The position numbers and the translations under genes were made by a program. A DNA stretch of 64,000 nucleotides, from positions 62,001-126,000 of the forward strand of contig NZ_AUGS01000008.1 in the NCBI RefSeq assembly GCF_000422785.1. Reading direction: 5' to 3'. Origin of the DNA: Pseudovibrio exalbescens DSM 16456 (GTDB lineage: Bacteria > Pseudomonadota > Alphaproteobacteria > Rhizobiales > Stappiaceae). Positions 9,841 to 19,414 of this stretch are shown in pieces. Under the pieces are notes generated by a model. It did not search any database. It was not told where the DNA came from and saw nothing but the letters and a program-made list of their open reading frames with translations. Position 1 is the stretch's first letter. Each line of letters opens with the position of its first letter.

Positions 9841-10662
9841 CTATGACCAAAAATCTGGCATGACCTGAGACAGCCGCCCACCAATGCGCACGGGAGAGAT
9901 CGCCGTGGCCAGACCCGTCCGGTCATCCGTCTCAACAGCCACACCGGAAATGGTCGCCTCTCCGAGCGACGGCGTGAACCGACCTCCAGGAATCTTGCGC
10001 ATGAAGCGATTCACCGGTTCGTCCTTGTCCATACCCAGCACGGAATCATAGTCCCCGCACATGCCCGCATCCGACATGTAAGCCGTCCCACCCGTCAGAA
10101 TTTGATGATCGGCTGTAGGGACATGTGTATGCGTACCCACAACAAGGCTGGCACGCCCATCGCAAAAATGCCCCATTGCCTGCTTTTCGCTCGTTGCTTC
10201 AGCGTGCATATCAACGATAATGGCGTCCGCAACTTCCCCAAGCGGGCACTCGTCGAGGATCTGGTCGATTGACGCAAACGGGTCATCCAGCGGATCCATG
10301 TAGATGCGTCCCATGACGTTGGCTACAAGCACGTTCGCACCGTTGCGCGCACGATATAGGTTTGCCCCCCGTCCCGGAGCCCCCGCAGGATAGTTGGCCG
10401 GACGCAAAAGCTGGGGCTGCCGTTCGATGTACACCATCGTCTCGCGCTGATCCCAAACGTGGTTGCCCGTTGTGACAACATCCGCACCGGCATCGATGAC
10501 ATTTTGGAGGATCTCCTCCGTGATGCCGAAACCAGAGGCCGCATTTTCACCATTCACGACCACAAAATCGAGTTGGTTCGCTTCCACAAGGCTTGGCAGT
10601 TGTTCAATCACCGCATTTCGACCAGCCCGGCCGACCAAGTCTCCGAGAAACAGGAGCCTCAT
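9841..10662 (-). CDS. ymdB: YmdB-family (TIGR00282) metallophosphoesterase
   Basis: 273 residues, full length for the family. Metal-binding motifs are clear: FLGDLVGRAGRNAV (about 5-18), VNGENAASG (about 37-45), TTGNHVWD (about 65-72), and GTHTHVPTADHQ (about 176-187). In Bacillus YmdB is a cyclic-nucleotide phosphodiesterase affecting biofilm and motility; the alphaproteobacterial substrate is not established. The start overlaps the stop of the upstream cyclo-ligase gene by ATGA, so the two are translationally coupled. Confidence 0.93.
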   Translation of the reverse strand: MRLLFLGDLVGRAGRNAVIEQLPSLVEANQLDFVVVNGENAASGFGITEEILQNVIDAGADVVTTGNHVWDQRETMVYIERQPQLLRPANYPAGAPGRGANLYRARNGANVLVANVMGRIYMDPLDDPFASIDQILDECPLGEVADAIIVDMHAEATSEKQAMGHFCDGRASLVVGTHTHVPTADHQILTGGTAYMSDAGMCGDYDSVLGMDKDEPVNRFMRKIPGGRFTPSLGEATISGVAVETDDRTGLATAISPVRIGGRLSQVMPDFWS

Positions 10663-11267
10663 TCAATATCCTTACGTGTCTTGGTGCGCAGTGGTCCGCG
10701 CTCAGTCAAAATAATATCCAGCATCCGATCATGCGGCTCCACAGGCACCTGCTCCAGCTCCTGACAGGCAAAACCAACGCCAATAGCCAGAACCGGCCCG
10801 CCTTTTTCCAATCGCGTCAACGCCCGATCATAAAAGCCCTTGCCATACCCCACCCGTCGACCGGCGCGATCGAAGCCAGCCAGGGGAACGAGCAGAACAT
10901 TAGGCGCAACTTCAATCGCCCGCTCATCCGGACCATACGTGCCAAAACCCGCTGGCACGAGATCATCTTCACGCCCCAGTTTTCGGAAAATCAGTTCTTC
11001 ACCCTTTACGATGGGCAAGCAGATCTCCGCCCCTCGTTCTGAGAGCTTGGACATGAGCGGACGCGGATCGATCTCATCGCGAATTGGCCAAAATCCCGCC
11101 ACCTTGGCAGCAGCTGGTAACGACAATTGATCCGCATATAGCGCAATTTCAAGGGAACGTTCAATCCGCTGCTGCACGGTCAAAGCACGGCGTTGTAACA
11201 GCGCTTTCTTACGCGCGGCCTCTTTCGCCTTCTGAAGATCACTGAACTGGGAGTTTGAATTCTGCAC
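10659..11267 (-). CDS. fthC: 5-formyltetrahydrofolate cyclo-ligase
   Basis: About 202 residues. It converts 5-formyl-THF to 5,10-methenyl-THF with ATP. Conserved parts include KKALLQRRAL near the N-terminus and the catalytic GRRVGYGKGFYDRAL (about 137-151). Two in-frame GTG codons compete for the start; this one has GGAA at better spacing than the GTG six bases upstream. It lies directly downstream of the 6S RNA gene. The ssrS-ygfA arrangement is conserved across many proteobacteria, and the mRNA may partly arise by read-through of the 6S terminator. Confidence 0.93.
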   Translation of the reverse strand: MQNSNSQFSDLQKAKEAARKKALLQRRALTVQQRIERSLEIALYADQLSLPAAAKVAGFWPIRDEIDPRPLMSKLSERGAEICLPIVKGEELIFRKLGREDDLVPAGFGTYGPDERAIEVAPNVLLVPLAGFDRAGRRVGYGKGFYDRALTRLEKGGPVLAIGVGFACQELEQVPVEPHDRMLDIILTERGPLRTKTRKDIE

Positions 11268-11344
11268 TGGCACTTCCGATCACGACACAGTTGGACTAAT
11301 TGAAAACTGTGCCGGAAAACGAGCGAGTAAAGAAGAAAAAAGGC

Positions 11345-11507
11345 GCGTGCCGCGTCGGCCGTCGAAAGCGTGCAATCCCGGAGAACCTACAAAGTAGGTG
11401 GGCGCCGTTGTGCCCAAGCCCACGGGCCAAGGCAGGGACAGCTCCCTTAGGAATGCGTAAGGCCCCGGGGATATAGTGTTTCTAACGCACCGCGCAGCGA
11501 CGCTCAG
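11345..11507 (-). ncRNA. ssrS: 6S RNA
   Basis: Not a protein gene. The 273-base gap between zapA and the folate cyclo-ligase gene is the standard place for 6S RNA in alphaproteobacteria. On the minus strand a TACTAT -10-like box (11514-11519) precedes a GGGGCTGAG start. The ends are complementary GC-rich arms (CGTCGCTGCGCGG near the 5' side, CGACGCGGCACGCGCC near the 3' side). The interior is an interrupted stem, and the RNA ends before a TTTTTT run (11336-11341). 6S RNA mimics an open promoter and sequesters sigma-70 RNA polymerase in stationary phase. The ends are estimated to within about 10 bases. Confidence 0.85.
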
Positions 11508-11546
11508 CCCCATATAGTAAAGACTGTTTCGAAATGCCAGCACCAC

Positions 11547-11996
11547 CTATGAATTTGTGCTGGTTTCCTCATTATTCTCTTCGCTTTCATTCGCCTCTGC
11601 TGCAGGAAGTGTCGCCAGTTTTTCCGCCAACTGCTCTATTTGCCCTGCCGCGTCCGAGACTTTTTCAGCCAACACCGCTTCACGTCCGGCATGCTCTGAT
11701 TCAAGACCATCCAAACGCTTCTGCAAGGTTGCCTTTTCAGCTTCAATGCGCTGTTCAAGCTCTTCTTTCTCAGCCTTCAGACTCTCAAAACGACGCTGGG
11801 CTTCCGACGCCTGATCTGTAGCCATGATGCCTGCCATCACGGTGAGACGAAGGTCACCAATTTCTCCGAAACTGGACCGCAGCATATTGATATTGTTATC
11901 AAATTTTTCTGCCAACCCGAGGAGGCGCTCCTCTTCACCCTCGTCGCATGCCATGCGGAAGCTGCGTCCGTTGATGCTGACGGTAATTTGGGGCAT
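11547..11996 (-). CDS. zapA: Cell-division protein ZapA
   Basis: 149 residues. The N-terminal ZapA domain (about 1-70) shows MPQITVSINGRSFRMACDEG and LRLTVMAGIMATDQ, followed by a long coiled coil (about 70-140). ZapA cross-links FtsZ filaments at midcell. It lies 4 bases after a DUF4164 coiled-coil gene, a pairing common in rhizobia, and directly upstream of 6S RNA. Confidence 0.93.
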   Translation of the reverse strand: MPQITVSINGRSFRMACDEGEEERLLGLAEKFDNNINMLRSSFGEIGDLRLTVMAGIMATDQASEAQRRFESLKAEKEELEQRIEAEKATLQKRLDGLESEHAGREAVLAEKVSDAAGQIEQLAEKLATLPAAEANESEENNEETSTNS

Positions 11997-12000
11997 ACGT

Positions 12001-12297
12001 TCAGCCTCCGTGCTTTACAAGAACTGCGCGAATGGTCTCCATCGCGGAAACCAAGCGACGGGACACCTCGCGATTGACCGCCTCCAATCGCTCAGCTTTG
12101 GCTTCAGCTTCGTCGAGCGTTGCCGCCAATTGTGAACGATCCTCCGCCAGCCGCTGAAGATCATCTTCCAATGTTTCCACGGACTTGTCGTGAGACAGCC
12201 GTCGCCCTGCAGCCGCCTCCAGCTTACTGATGGCGGCAGTCAGGCGGTCAAAGGCCTTATCTAGGTCCTGCCCGTTTTCCATCTCCACCTTCGACAT
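12001..12297 (-). CDS. DUF4164 coiled-coil protein
   Basis: 98 residues, almost entirely helical and charged (heptads such as LDKAFDRLTAAISKLEAAA and LEDDLQRLAEDRSQLAATL), with no membrane segment. It matches the small DUF4164 proteins found just upstream of zapA in Hyphomicrobiales. Conserved linkage with zapA and its coiled-coil nature suggest a Z-ring accessory comparable to ZapB, but that is inference. It is the first gene of its operon; the 547-base gap upstream holds the divergent promoters of this gene and tkt. Confidence 0.82.
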   Translation of the reverse strand: MSKVEMENGQDLDKAFDRLTAAISKLEAAAGRRLSHDKSVETLEDDLQRLAEDRSQLAATLDEAEAKAERLEAVNREVSRRLVSAMETIRAVLVKHGG

Positions 12298-12660
12298 ACA
12301 AAAACGTTAACCACATCTCTCCCTACAGCCCGCAAGGAGGGTGGCGCAATGCAGAATATGCAATGGGGACCTCACTATGCCATGCTTTATTGTGAAAGCT
12401 CGCGGATCGCCTCTGTTATTCACATGATATCTAAACTCTTCAGCCGAAGCCCGGAAAATAGAACAGTTTTTCCAGCCAGAGCAAAACTTGTGTTAAGCTG
12501 CAAAACATGGCGATATTTGATCAAAAATGCTCACCTATGCGTTGCTTTATACACAAACACGCACTTCTCCGTACTACCAAGCATCTACAATCTATGGTCC
12601 TATCACGGCGATTGTGTGCAGCAGTGATGCAAAAGCCCCGCGCTGCATAGGGTCATTACT

Positions 12661-12692
12661 TTGAGTCACATTGCCGAGTTTAATTGACTCAA
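12661..12692. promoter_or_regulatory. Candidate operator, 8-bp inverted repeat upstream of tkt
   Basis: TTGAGTCA (12661-12668) and its exact reverse complement TGACTCAA (12685-12692) are separated by 16 bases. Each arm also contains TGA[G/C]TCA, itself a 7-bp palindrome, so this can be read as two binding sites about 24 bp (two helical turns) apart. The right arm overlaps a TTGACT -35-like element. This suits a dimeric or tetrameric regulator of the tkt-gap-pgk carbon block. No regulator is identified; the binding role is inference. Confidence 0.4.
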
Positions 12693-12809
12693 TGGAGCGA
12701 GGTGGTATTTCTCCTGTCGTTGAAAAATGGTCAGAACATCCGATATGAGAATGCCTCAGGGGCAAAGGCTACGGATGACTGGCTAGAACCACTGTTTCAT
12801 TGACTGTAA

Positions 12810-12826
12810 CCCGGCGGCCCGCCGGG
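12810..12826. promoter_or_regulatory. GC hairpin in tkt leader
   Basis: CCCGGC and GCCGGG flank a 5-base GGCCC loop, 18 bases before the tkt ATG. There is no T-run after it, so it is not an intrinsic terminator. It could limit ribosome access or protect the mRNA 5' end. Function unknown. Confidence 0.4.
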
Positions 12827-12844
12827 TCGAGCAACGGGAATAAA

Positions 12845-14845
12845 ATGACCGATCTCGAAAAACACAATCGGATGGCGAATGCGATCCGTTTTCTCTCCAT
12901 GGACGCGGTCGAAAAAGCTAAGTCTGGCCACCCGGGTCTGCCAATGGGGGCGGCTGACATTGCCACCGTGCTTTTCACGAAATTTCTGAAATTCGACCCC
13001 AATGTCCCCAATTGGGCTGACCGTGATCGCTTTGTGCTGTCTGCTGGTCATGGTTCCATGTTGCTCTACTCGCTCTTGCACCTGCTGGGCTATGAAGACT
13101 TCACCATTGAAGAACTGAAGCGGTTTCGCCAGCTTGGGTCTCGCACCTGCGGCCACCCGGAATATGGGCACGGCGCGGGCATTGAAACAACCACTGGCCC
13201 ATTGGGTCAGGGGCTTGGCAATGCGGTTGGCATGGCCATCGCAGAGCGCCTTCAGTCCGTTCGCTTTGGTGAAGATCTCGTCAACCATTACACCTACGTG
13301 TTGGCGGGTGATGGCTGCCTTATGGAAGGTATCTCGCAAGAGGCCCTTTCCCTCGCAGGCCATCTCAAACTCAACAAGCTCGTCGTGATCTGGGACAACA
13401 ACGATATCACCATTGACGGTAAGGTATCGCTGGCGGATTCCACGGATCAGGTTGCGCGCTTCAAAGCCTCCGGCTGGCACGCCATTGAAATTGATGGCCA
13501 TGATCCGGAAGCCATTGAAGCGGCGTTCACCGAAGCCAAGAAAAGCGACAAGCCAACCCTGATTGCGGCCAAAACAACTATTGGCTTTGGCGCCCCAACA
13601 AAGGCTGGTACCAACAAGGCACACGGCTCTCCTTTGGGCGACGCCGAGATCGCTGAGACCCGTAAAGGCTTGGGTTGGGATGCCGAGCCGTTTGATGTGC
13701 CAAGCGATGTGCTTGATGCTTGGCGCATTGCCGGTCTGCGCTCCGCACAGGCTCGCAAGGACTGGGAAAAGCGCTTTGAAGACGCTGATTCCGAATTGCG
13801 TCTCGAGTTTGAACGGCGCCTTCGCGGCGACCTGCCACTAACCTTCGAGCAGGCTATCCAAGACTACAAGAAGGAACTGGCCGAAACTCAGCCAACGATG
13901 GCGACACGCAAGGCATCCGAAGCGGTTCTGAAAGTCATCAATGGTGTTGTGCCCGAAACGATCGGCGGATCCGCCGATCTGACAGGCTCCAATAACACCA
14001 AGACTGAACAGACGGCACCTGTTACGACCGACGACTTCAGCGGGCGTTATATCCACTACGGTATTCGCGAACATGGCATGGCCGCTGCCATGAACGGTAT
14101 GGCGTTACATGGTGGCGTGATTCCCTATTCCGGCGGCTTTCTGATCTTCTCGGACTACTGCCGTCCAGCCCTGCGTCTGGCATCGCTGATGAACCAGCGC
14201 GTCATTCACGTCATGACCCACGACTCCATTGGTCTGGGTGAAGACGGCCCGACGCACCAGCCGGTAGAGCATTACGCGGCGCTGCGGGCCATCCCCGGAA
14301 TGCGCTTTTTCCGTCCGGCAGATATCACAGAGACACTCGAATGCTGGCAGCTTGCGCTTGAGCACAAGTCCGGGCCATCCATTCTGGCTTTGACCCGACA
14401 GAACCTGCCAACCGTTCGTAAAGAATACGAAGCCAAGAACCTGTGCGCCAAAGGCGCATATGTGTTAAAAGAGAGCGATGACGCGGCACAGGTCACGATC
14501 TTCGCCTCCGGTTCCGAAGTCGAGATCGCTCTTGATGCGAGTGCGAAACTGGCAGAAAAAGGCATTTCCAGCCGCGTGGTCTCCGTGCCGAGCTTTGAAC
14601 TGTTCGAAGAACAATCGAAAGCTTACAAGGCAGACATCATCGGCGATAGCCCGATCAAGATTGCCGTGGAAGCTGGCATTCGTCAGGGTTGGGATCGCTT
14701 TATCGGCCCAGATGGCGGATTCATCGGTATGACAGGCTTCGGCGCTTCGGCACCTTACAAAGAGCTTTACGAACACTTTGGCATCACTGCAGACGCCATT
14801 GTGGGCGAAGTCGAACAGCGGCTCCCCGCTGACGCTGCAGACTAA
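12845..14845 (+). CDS. tkt: Transketolase
   Basis: 666 residues from ATG ([18 protein letters not shown]), the family's usual length; a TTG 15 codons earlier reads through the leader hairpin and is rejected. It transfers two-carbon units between sugar phosphates in the pentose phosphate and, where present, Calvin pathways. The thiamine-diphosphate motif is [13 protein letters not shown] through [13 protein letters not shown] (about 153-195). The transketolase signature and active-site region are [18 protein letters not shown] (about 459-476). It heads tkt-gap-pgk but has its own terminator. Confidence 0.98.
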   Translation: MTDLEKHNRMANAIRFLSMDAVEKAKSGHPGLPMGAADIATVLFTKFLKFDPNVPNWADRDRFVLSAGHGSMLLYSLLHLLGYEDFTIEELKRFRQLGSRTCGHPEYGHGAGIETTTGPLGQGLGNAVGMAIAERLQSVRFGEDLVNHYTYVLAGDGCLMEGISQEALSLAGHLKLNKLVVIWDNNDITIDGKVSLADSTDQVARFKASGWHAIEIDGHDPEAIEAAFTEAKKSDKPTLIAAKTTIGFGAPTKAGTNKAHGSPLGDAEIAETRKGLGWDAEPFDVPSDVLDAWRIAGLRSAQARKDWEKRFEDADSELRLEFERRLRGDLPLTFEQAIQDYKKELAETQPTMATRKASEAVLKVINGVVPETIGGSADLTGSNNTKTEQTAPVTTDDFSGRYIHYGIREHGMAAAMNGMALHGGVIPYSGGFLIFSDYCRPALRLASLMNQRVIHVMTHDSIGLGEDGPTHQPVEHYAALRAIPGMRFFRPADITETLECWQLALEHKSGPSILALTRQNLPTVRKEYEAKNLCAKGAYVLKESDDAAQVTIFASGSEVEIALDASAKLAEKGISSRVVSVPSFELFEEQSKAYKADIIGDSPIKIAVEAGIRQGWDRFIGPDGGFIGMTGFGASAPYKELYEHFGITADAIVGEVEQRLPADAAD

Positions 14846-14853
14846 GAGATTGG

Positions 14854-14884
14854 AAAACCCTGTCGCATGCGGCAGGGTTTTCCT
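14854..14884 (+). terminator. Intrinsic terminator after tkt
   Basis: AAAACCCTG (14854-14862) pairs with CAGGGTTTT (14873-14881) around a 10-base loop. The T-run is short, so read-through to gap is possible. Confidence 0.75.
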
Positions 14885-14955
14885 ACGTACGGCCGGCGGT
14901 GTTGCCGGCGAAATAAAAAAACGCGCCTCGGCGCACACACCGAATGAGGTTTAAA

Positions 14956-15963
14956 ATGGCAGTAAAGGTAGCCATCAACGGCTTTGGCCGCATTGGACGT
15001 AACGTTCTCCGTGCAATCATTGAATCTGGTCGCACTGACATTGAAGTCGTCGCCATTAACGACCTCGGCCCAGTTGAAACCAACGCACACCTGCTGCGTT
15101 TCGACTCCGTGCACGGCAGATTCCCTGCGGAAGTAACGGTAGACGGTGACACCATCGACGTTGGCCGCGGCCCAATCAAGGTCACAGCAATCCGCGACCC
15201 GAAGGAACTGCCTTGGGGCGAAATGGGCATCGACATCGCGATGGAATGCACCGGCATCTTCACCGCCAAGGAAAAGGCTTCCATGCACCTTGAAGCTGGT
15301 GCTAAGCGCGTCCTGGTTTCCGCTCCCGCAGCTGGTGCCGACAAGACCATCGTCTACGGTGTGAACCACGACACCCTGACCGCAGAAGATCTGGTTGTTT
15401 CCAACGCATCTTGCACCACGAACTGCTTGTCCCCTGTTGCCTCCGTGCTCAACGATACCGTTGGCATCAAGAAGGGCTTCATGACAACCGTTCACTCGTA
15501 CACCGGCGACCAGCCAACACTCGACACCATGCACAAGGACATGTACCGCGGTCGCGCAGCTGCACTGTCCATGATCCCAACTTCTACGGGTGCTGCAAAG
15601 GCCGTAGGTCTGGTGCTGCCTGAATTGGCCGGCAAGCTGGACGGTGTTGCAATCCGCGTCCCAACTCCGAACGTATCCGTTGTAGACTTGGTCTTTGAAG
15701 CTGAAAAAGATACTTCAGTGGAAGAAGTCAACGCAGCGATCCGCGAAGCGGCTGATGGCAAGCTGAAGGGCGTTCTCGGTTACACCGACCTGCCGAACGT
15801 TTCCACGGACTTCAACCATGATCCGCATTCTTCCATCTTCCACATGGATCAAACCAAGGTCATGGAAGGCAAGATGGTTCGCATCCTGACCTGGTACGAC
15901 AACGAATGGGGCTTCTCCAACCGCATGGCCGATACCGCCGTTGCAATGGCAAAGCTCATCTAA
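14956..15963 (+). CDS. gap: Glyceraldehyde-3-phosphate dehydrogenase, type I
   Basis: 335 residues from [15 protein letters not shown]; the ATG four codons upstream supplies the GAGG that serves as the ribosome-binding site for this start. The Rossmann motif NGFGRIGRN lies at about 8-16. The adenine-ribose Asp in AINDLG indicates NAD preference. The catalytic Cys is in [10 protein letters not shown] (about residue 152), and the catalytic His is in [10 protein letters not shown]. It oxidises glyceraldehyde-3-phosphate to 1,3-bisphosphoglycerate. It sits between tkt and pgk, each separated by a terminator-like hairpin. Confidence 0.98.
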   Translation: MAVKVAINGFGRIGRNVLRAIIESGRTDIEVVAINDLGPVETNAHLLRFDSVHGRFPAEVTVDGDTIDVGRGPIKVTAIRDPKELPWGEMGIDIAMECTGIFTAKEKASMHLEAGAKRVLVSAPAAGADKTIVYGVNHDTLTAEDLVVSNASCTTNCLSPVASVLNDTVGIKKGFMTTVHSYTGDQPTLDTMHKDMYRGRAAALSMIPTSTGAAKAVGLVLPELAGKLDGVAIRVPTPNVSVVDLVFEAEKDTSVEEVNAAIREAADGKLKGVLGYTDLPNVSTDFNHDPHSSIFHMDQTKVMEGKMVRILTWYDNEWGFSNRMADTAVAMAKLI

Positions 15964-15973
15964 GGTGATTTTT

Positions 15974-16000
15974 AAAGGGCCGCTTCTGCGGCCCTTTTTA
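15974..16000 (+). terminator. Intrinsic terminator after gap
   Basis: AAAGGGCCGC (15974-15983), loop TTCT, GCGGCCCTTT (15988-15997), followed by further T residues. A strong 10-bp stem with a U-tract. Confidence 0.9.
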
Positions 16001-16151
16001 CCTGACATATGACAAATGCGCGTGAACCGGGCTAAGCGCCCCGTCCCCACCCTGTGAGAGATCGGAGCAGCCCGGTCTTAGAACGTGCGATGTTTGATTC
16101 TGGACATGTGCGAGCGCCCAAGGCCGCACACAGAAGACTCCGGAGATACTG

Positions 16152-17345
16152 ATGTCTTTCAAAACTCTCAGCGATGCTGATCTTGCTGGCAAGCGCGTGC
16201 TGACACGCGTCGATCTCAATGTTCCGATGAAAGACGGCAAGGTAACCGATACCACCCGCATCGAACGCGTACTGCCGACAATCAAGGAAATCTCCGAAGC
16301 AGGTGGCAAGGTCATTCTTCTTGCACACTTTGGTCGCCCAAAAGGTGAAAAGGTTCCTGAAATGAGCCTGGCGCCTGTCGCGCCGGCCGTTGCAGACCTT
16401 CTTGGCAAGCCTGTTGCCTTTGCCGAAGACTGCATTGGCGATGTAGCCAAAGCAGCAGTCGATGCCATGAACAACGGTGACGTGCTGCTTCTTGAAAACA
16501 CCCGCTATTACAAGGGTGAAGAAAAGAACGACGCTGAGTTCTCCAAGGAACTGGCCGCCAATGGCGATATCTACGTCAACGACGCCTTCTCTGCGGCACA
16601 CCGTGCCCATGGATCTACCGAAGGCATCGCAAAGCTGCTGCCGGCATATGCAGGTCGTACCATGCAGGCCGAACTGGAAGCATTGCAGTCCGCGTTGTCA
16701 ACACCGGTTCGCCCGGTACTTGCAGTCGTTGGCGGCGCAAAGGTTTCTTCCAAGATTGATCTGCTGGAAAACCTCGTTTCCAAGGTAAACATTCTGGTTA
16801 TCGGTGGTGGCATGGCCAACACGTTCCTTGCCGCTCAGGGCGTGAACGTGGGCAAGTCTCTCTGCGAACATGACCTGGCTGAGACGGCAAAACGGATCAT
16901 GGTCGCAGCTGAAAAGGCTGGTTGTGAAATCGTCCTGCCAACGGACGCGGTGGTCGCGTGGGAATTCGCTGCCAACGCAAAGAACGAAACCGTTGCACTG
17001 GATGCGATTCCAGCTGATTCCATGATGCTTGATGTGGGACCGGCCTCAATCGAGACCGTCAAAGCTAAGATTGACGAAGCCAAAACCCTTGTATGGAACG
17101 GCCCGCTCGGCGCGTTCGAGATTGCTCCGTTTGACAAGGCAACCGTTGCTGCGGCTCAGTATGCTGCGGAGAAGACGAAATCTGGCGACCTGAAAACGGT
17201 TGCCGGCGGCGGTGACACTGTTGCTGCCCTGAACCACGCAGGCGTTGGGGCTGACTTCTCTTACGTTTCCACCGCGGGTGGTGCGTTCTTGGAGTGGCTC
17301 GAAGGCAAAGAACTGCCGGGCGTTACGGCTCTTGAAAAAGCCTGA
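16152..17345 (+). CDS. pgk: Phosphoglycerate kinase
   Basis: 397 residues, typical bacterial length, behind CGGAG at good spacing. Substrate-binding residues appear in [10 protein letters not shown] (about 17-26) and [10 protein letters not shown] (about 56-65); the nucleotide-binding end is [14 protein letters not shown] (about 345-358). It makes ATP from 1,3-bisphosphoglycerate. Fructose-bisphosphate aldolase, often the next gene in rhizobial relatives, is absent from this window. Confidence 0.98.
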   Translation: MSFKTLSDADLAGKRVLTRVDLNVPMKDGKVTDTTRIERVLPTIKEISEAGGKVILLAHFGRPKGEKVPEMSLAPVAPAVADLLGKPVAFAEDCIGDVAKAAVDAMNNGDVLLLENTRYYKGEEKNDAEFSKELAANGDIYVNDAFSAAHRAHGSTEGIAKLLPAYAGRTMQAELEALQSALSTPVRPVLAVVGGAKVSSKIDLLENLVSKVNILVIGGGMANTFLAAQGVNVGKSLCEHDLAETAKRIMVAAEKAGCEIVLPTDAVVAWEFAANAKNETVALDAIPADSMMLDVGPASIETVKAKIDEAKTLVWNGPLGAFEIAPFDKATVAAAQYAAEKTKSGDLKTVAGGGDTVAALNHAGVGADFSYVSTAGGAFLEWLEGKELPGVTALEKA

Positions 17346-17373
17346 GCAGCGTCTCAGCGATAAAACACACATG

Positions 17374-17400
17374 AAGAGGGGCCTCTTGGTCCCTCTTTTT
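17374..17400 (+). terminator. Intrinsic terminator after pgk
   Basis: AAGAGGGGCC (17374-17383), loop TCTT, GGTCCCTCTT (17388-17397) with one G-T pair, then TTT. Confidence 0.88.
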
Positions 17401-17509
17401 GCCTTTATTGACTTGAATTCTACAACAAGACACTGTTTAGACACACACAGTTCTGAGGCACCCTTATAAGGGGCCTCGCAGTTGCCACGAAATCTCTGGA
17501 GCCAATCAC

Positions 17510-18151
17510 GTGCACCCACGTCTATATCTCATCACGCCCCCAGAATTTGAACTGGAGGAGTTTGCAGGCAAACTGGAAGAGGCTCTTGCAGGCGGCGATG
17601 TGGCGAGTGTGCTGATCTCTATGCCTAATGCACCAGAGGGAGTACTGCAAAAAGCCGCCAAACGTCTTGTACCTCTCATCCAGGCGGCCGATTCAGCCGC
17701 GCTGATTGAGAATGACACGCAGATCATGGGCCGATCGGGCGCGGATGGCTTGCATTTCATTGGAGATGATCAAGGCCTCGAAGAAGTCATGAGCACACTG
17801 CGCGATGACAAGATTATTGGCCACGGCGGTGTAAAAACCCGACATGCCGCGATGGTTGTCGCCTCCATGGGCGTGGACTACATGTTCTTCGGTCTTACCA
17901 ACCTTGAACAAACACCCGAAGCTCACCCCAAGACACTGGAGTTCGGTTCTTGGTGGGCGGAGGTATTTGAAACACCATGTGTCGTATTGGGGGGCACCTC
18001 AATGGAATCTGTCGAAGCCTGCGCGCAAACGAAAGCTGAGTTCGTTGCATTGCGCGAAGCCATTTGGGACCACCCGGAAGGCCCGCGCGTGGCGGTTCAA
18101 CAGGCTAATGCTATTCTTGCCCAAATCGAGCTCCCCGAATTCGAGGACTAA
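17510..18151 (+). CDS. ThiE-like (thiamine phosphate synthase family) protein
   Basis: 213 residues from GTG. The N-terminal HPRLYLITPPEF and the TIM-barrel pattern (IENDTQIMGRSGADGLHFIG, VVASMGVDYMFFGL, VVLGG) match the ThiE/TenI family. The canonical phosphate-binding GPxxPTxTK loop is not present: FFGLTNLEQTPEAHPKTLEF stands in its place, and the usual SCH segment after it reads IIGHGGVKTRHAAMV. It may therefore not be a working thiamine synthase. It follows pgk after its terminator and is 4 bases from the next gene, so those two are cotranscribed. Confidence 0.75.
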   Translation: MHPRLYLITPPEFELEEFAGKLEEALAGGDVASVLISMPNAPEGVLQKAAKRLVPLIQAADSAALIENDTQIMGRSGADGLHFIGDDQGLEEVMSTLRDDKIIGHGGVKTRHAAMVVASMGVDYMFFGLTNLEQTPEAHPKTLEFGSWWAEVFETPCVVLGGTSMESVEACAQTKAEFVALREAIWDHPEGPRVAVQQANAILAQIELPEFED

Positions 18152-18155
18152 GATA

Positions 18156-19232
18156 ATGCGATATCTACTGCGCCGATTGACCATATTGGCAATGGCCAGC
18201 CTGACTGCAGCCCCCTTGGCGCTGCAGTCGACAATGGCGCAGGATCAGAACCAGTTGCCACCACGGAGCGATGCGGCTGGTCCGCGAGATCAAACCATAT
18301 TGCTATCTCCGTTCATGATTCAGCCACCAATGCGAACAGATGCGCTTGGCGGCAATACGGATATTTCTGCCGGAATTCGACCAGATGCAGATCTCGCCTA
18401 CGGCGCATTCCAACGCGGCTGGTATCTGACAGCATTGGCTCTGGCAACCAAACGTGCAGAGGCTGGGCACACCCCGGCAAAAACACTGATTGGTGTTTTG
18501 TATGAGACGGGACGTGGCGTCTCGCAGGATCTGCCAAAAGCAGCCGATTGGTATGAGTTGGCCGCCAGCGAAGGTGACCCGCAAGCCGCACTGCGCCTTG
18601 CCATGCTCTACTTGGCCGGACTGGGCCGCGAAAAGGACACGGAGCAGGCCGCGCATCTTCTTTCCACCGCGGCCGATGCCAACCTGCCGGAAGCTCAATA
18701 CAATCTGGGTCTGCTCTACCAATCAGGCGATGGCGTCGAACGCGATCAGGCCAAAGCCAAGAATTATCTGGAAGCCGCTGCAGAAAATGGCGATCAAGAT
18801 GGCATGTACGCCCTCGGCCTCCTCCTACTCGAAGGAGATGAACAGTTCCGCGACCTTCGCCGTGCTGCCTATTGGATCGGCAGGGCAGCGAGACGTGGTG
18901 TCGTTGCTGCGCAAGTACAATACGCCATCATGCTGTTCAAGGGAGACGGTGTGGAGCCTGACGAACGCGAAGCCGCCGACTGGTTTGAGCGCGCAGCCCT
19001 TGCAGGCAACCCAATCGCCATGAACCGACTGGCCAAGCTCTATGTGAACGGCCGCGGGCGCCCTGTAAATCTCGTGGAAGCTGCAGCTTGGCAGATTCAC
19101 GCAAGCTCTCTCGGCATATTTGATCAAGAGCTCGACGAAATGGCGCAATCGCTATCACTGGAAGAACAAGAGCAAGTAAGCGAGCGCGCTAGAATACTGG
19201 GAACTCAACTGCAGGAGGTACTGCGGCAATAA
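18156..19232 (+). CDS. Exported Sel1-repeat (TPR-like) protein
   Basis: 358 residues from the ATG four bases after the ThiE-like gene; a much longer open frame exists but overlaps that gene out of phase and is rejected. Signal peptide about 1-31 (LTILAMASLTAAPLALQST, then MAQDQ). From about 90 onward there are five or six Sel1 repeats of the A..LG.LY..G.GV..D...A..W...AA pattern (GRGVSQDLPKAADWYELAA and similar). Sel1 proteins act as scaffolds in envelope signalling; partner unknown. Its place here, between the ThiE-like gene and efp, is a familiar order in Hyphomicrobiales. Confidence 0.9.
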   Translation: MRYLLRRLTILAMASLTAAPLALQSTMAQDQNQLPPRSDAAGPRDQTILLSPFMIQPPMRTDALGGNTDISAGIRPDADLAYGAFQRGWYLTALALATKRAEAGHTPAKTLIGVLYETGRGVSQDLPKAADWYELAASEGDPQAALRLAMLYLAGLGREKDTEQAAHLLSTAADANLPEAQYNLGLLYQSGDGVERDQAKAKNYLEAAAENGDQDGMYALGLLLLEGDEQFRDLRRAAYWIGRAARRGVVAAQVQYAIMLFKGDGVEPDEREAADWFERAALAGNPIAMNRLAKLYVNGRGRPVNLVEAAAWQIHASSLGIFDQELDEMAQSLSLEEQEQVSERARILGTQLQEVLRQ

Positions 19233-19414
19233 CCAGCCAGTGGCCAGCCGGAAGATATCCCAAGAGCGGGTTCACCTGGTTCGTACGGCGCTTTTTCCTT
19301 GAATCTTGACCGGTTTTATGGTGGAGAGGCGCAACAATGATCTTGCTGCGACGACTGTTGATCGCTCCGCGCAAATCATCCCGAATTTCGACACTAAATT
19401 GATCGGTATACCCT

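Larger units (their letters stand above)
12298..12844. other. Intergenic region between DUF4164/zapA and tkt
   Basis: 547 bases without a convincing gene; plus-strand frames here have no ribosome-binding site. The left part is AT-rich and suits promoters for both flanking genes. Two structures stand out and are listed separately: an inverted repeat at 12661-12692 and a GC hairpin at 12810-12826 just before the tkt start. A TTGACT-N16-TATTTC promoter-like pair begins at 12684, so the right arm of the inverted repeat overlaps its -35 element. Confidence 0.6.

Noticed and set aside
12797-13624. Minus-strand frame opposite the tkt start
   Set aside because: Antisense shadow of transketolase with no family match.
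17844-19232. 462-codon frame covering the Sel1 gene and most of the ThiE-like gene
   Set aside because: Its first 104 codons overlap the ThiE-like gene out of phase. The ATG at 18156 starts a proper signal peptide.
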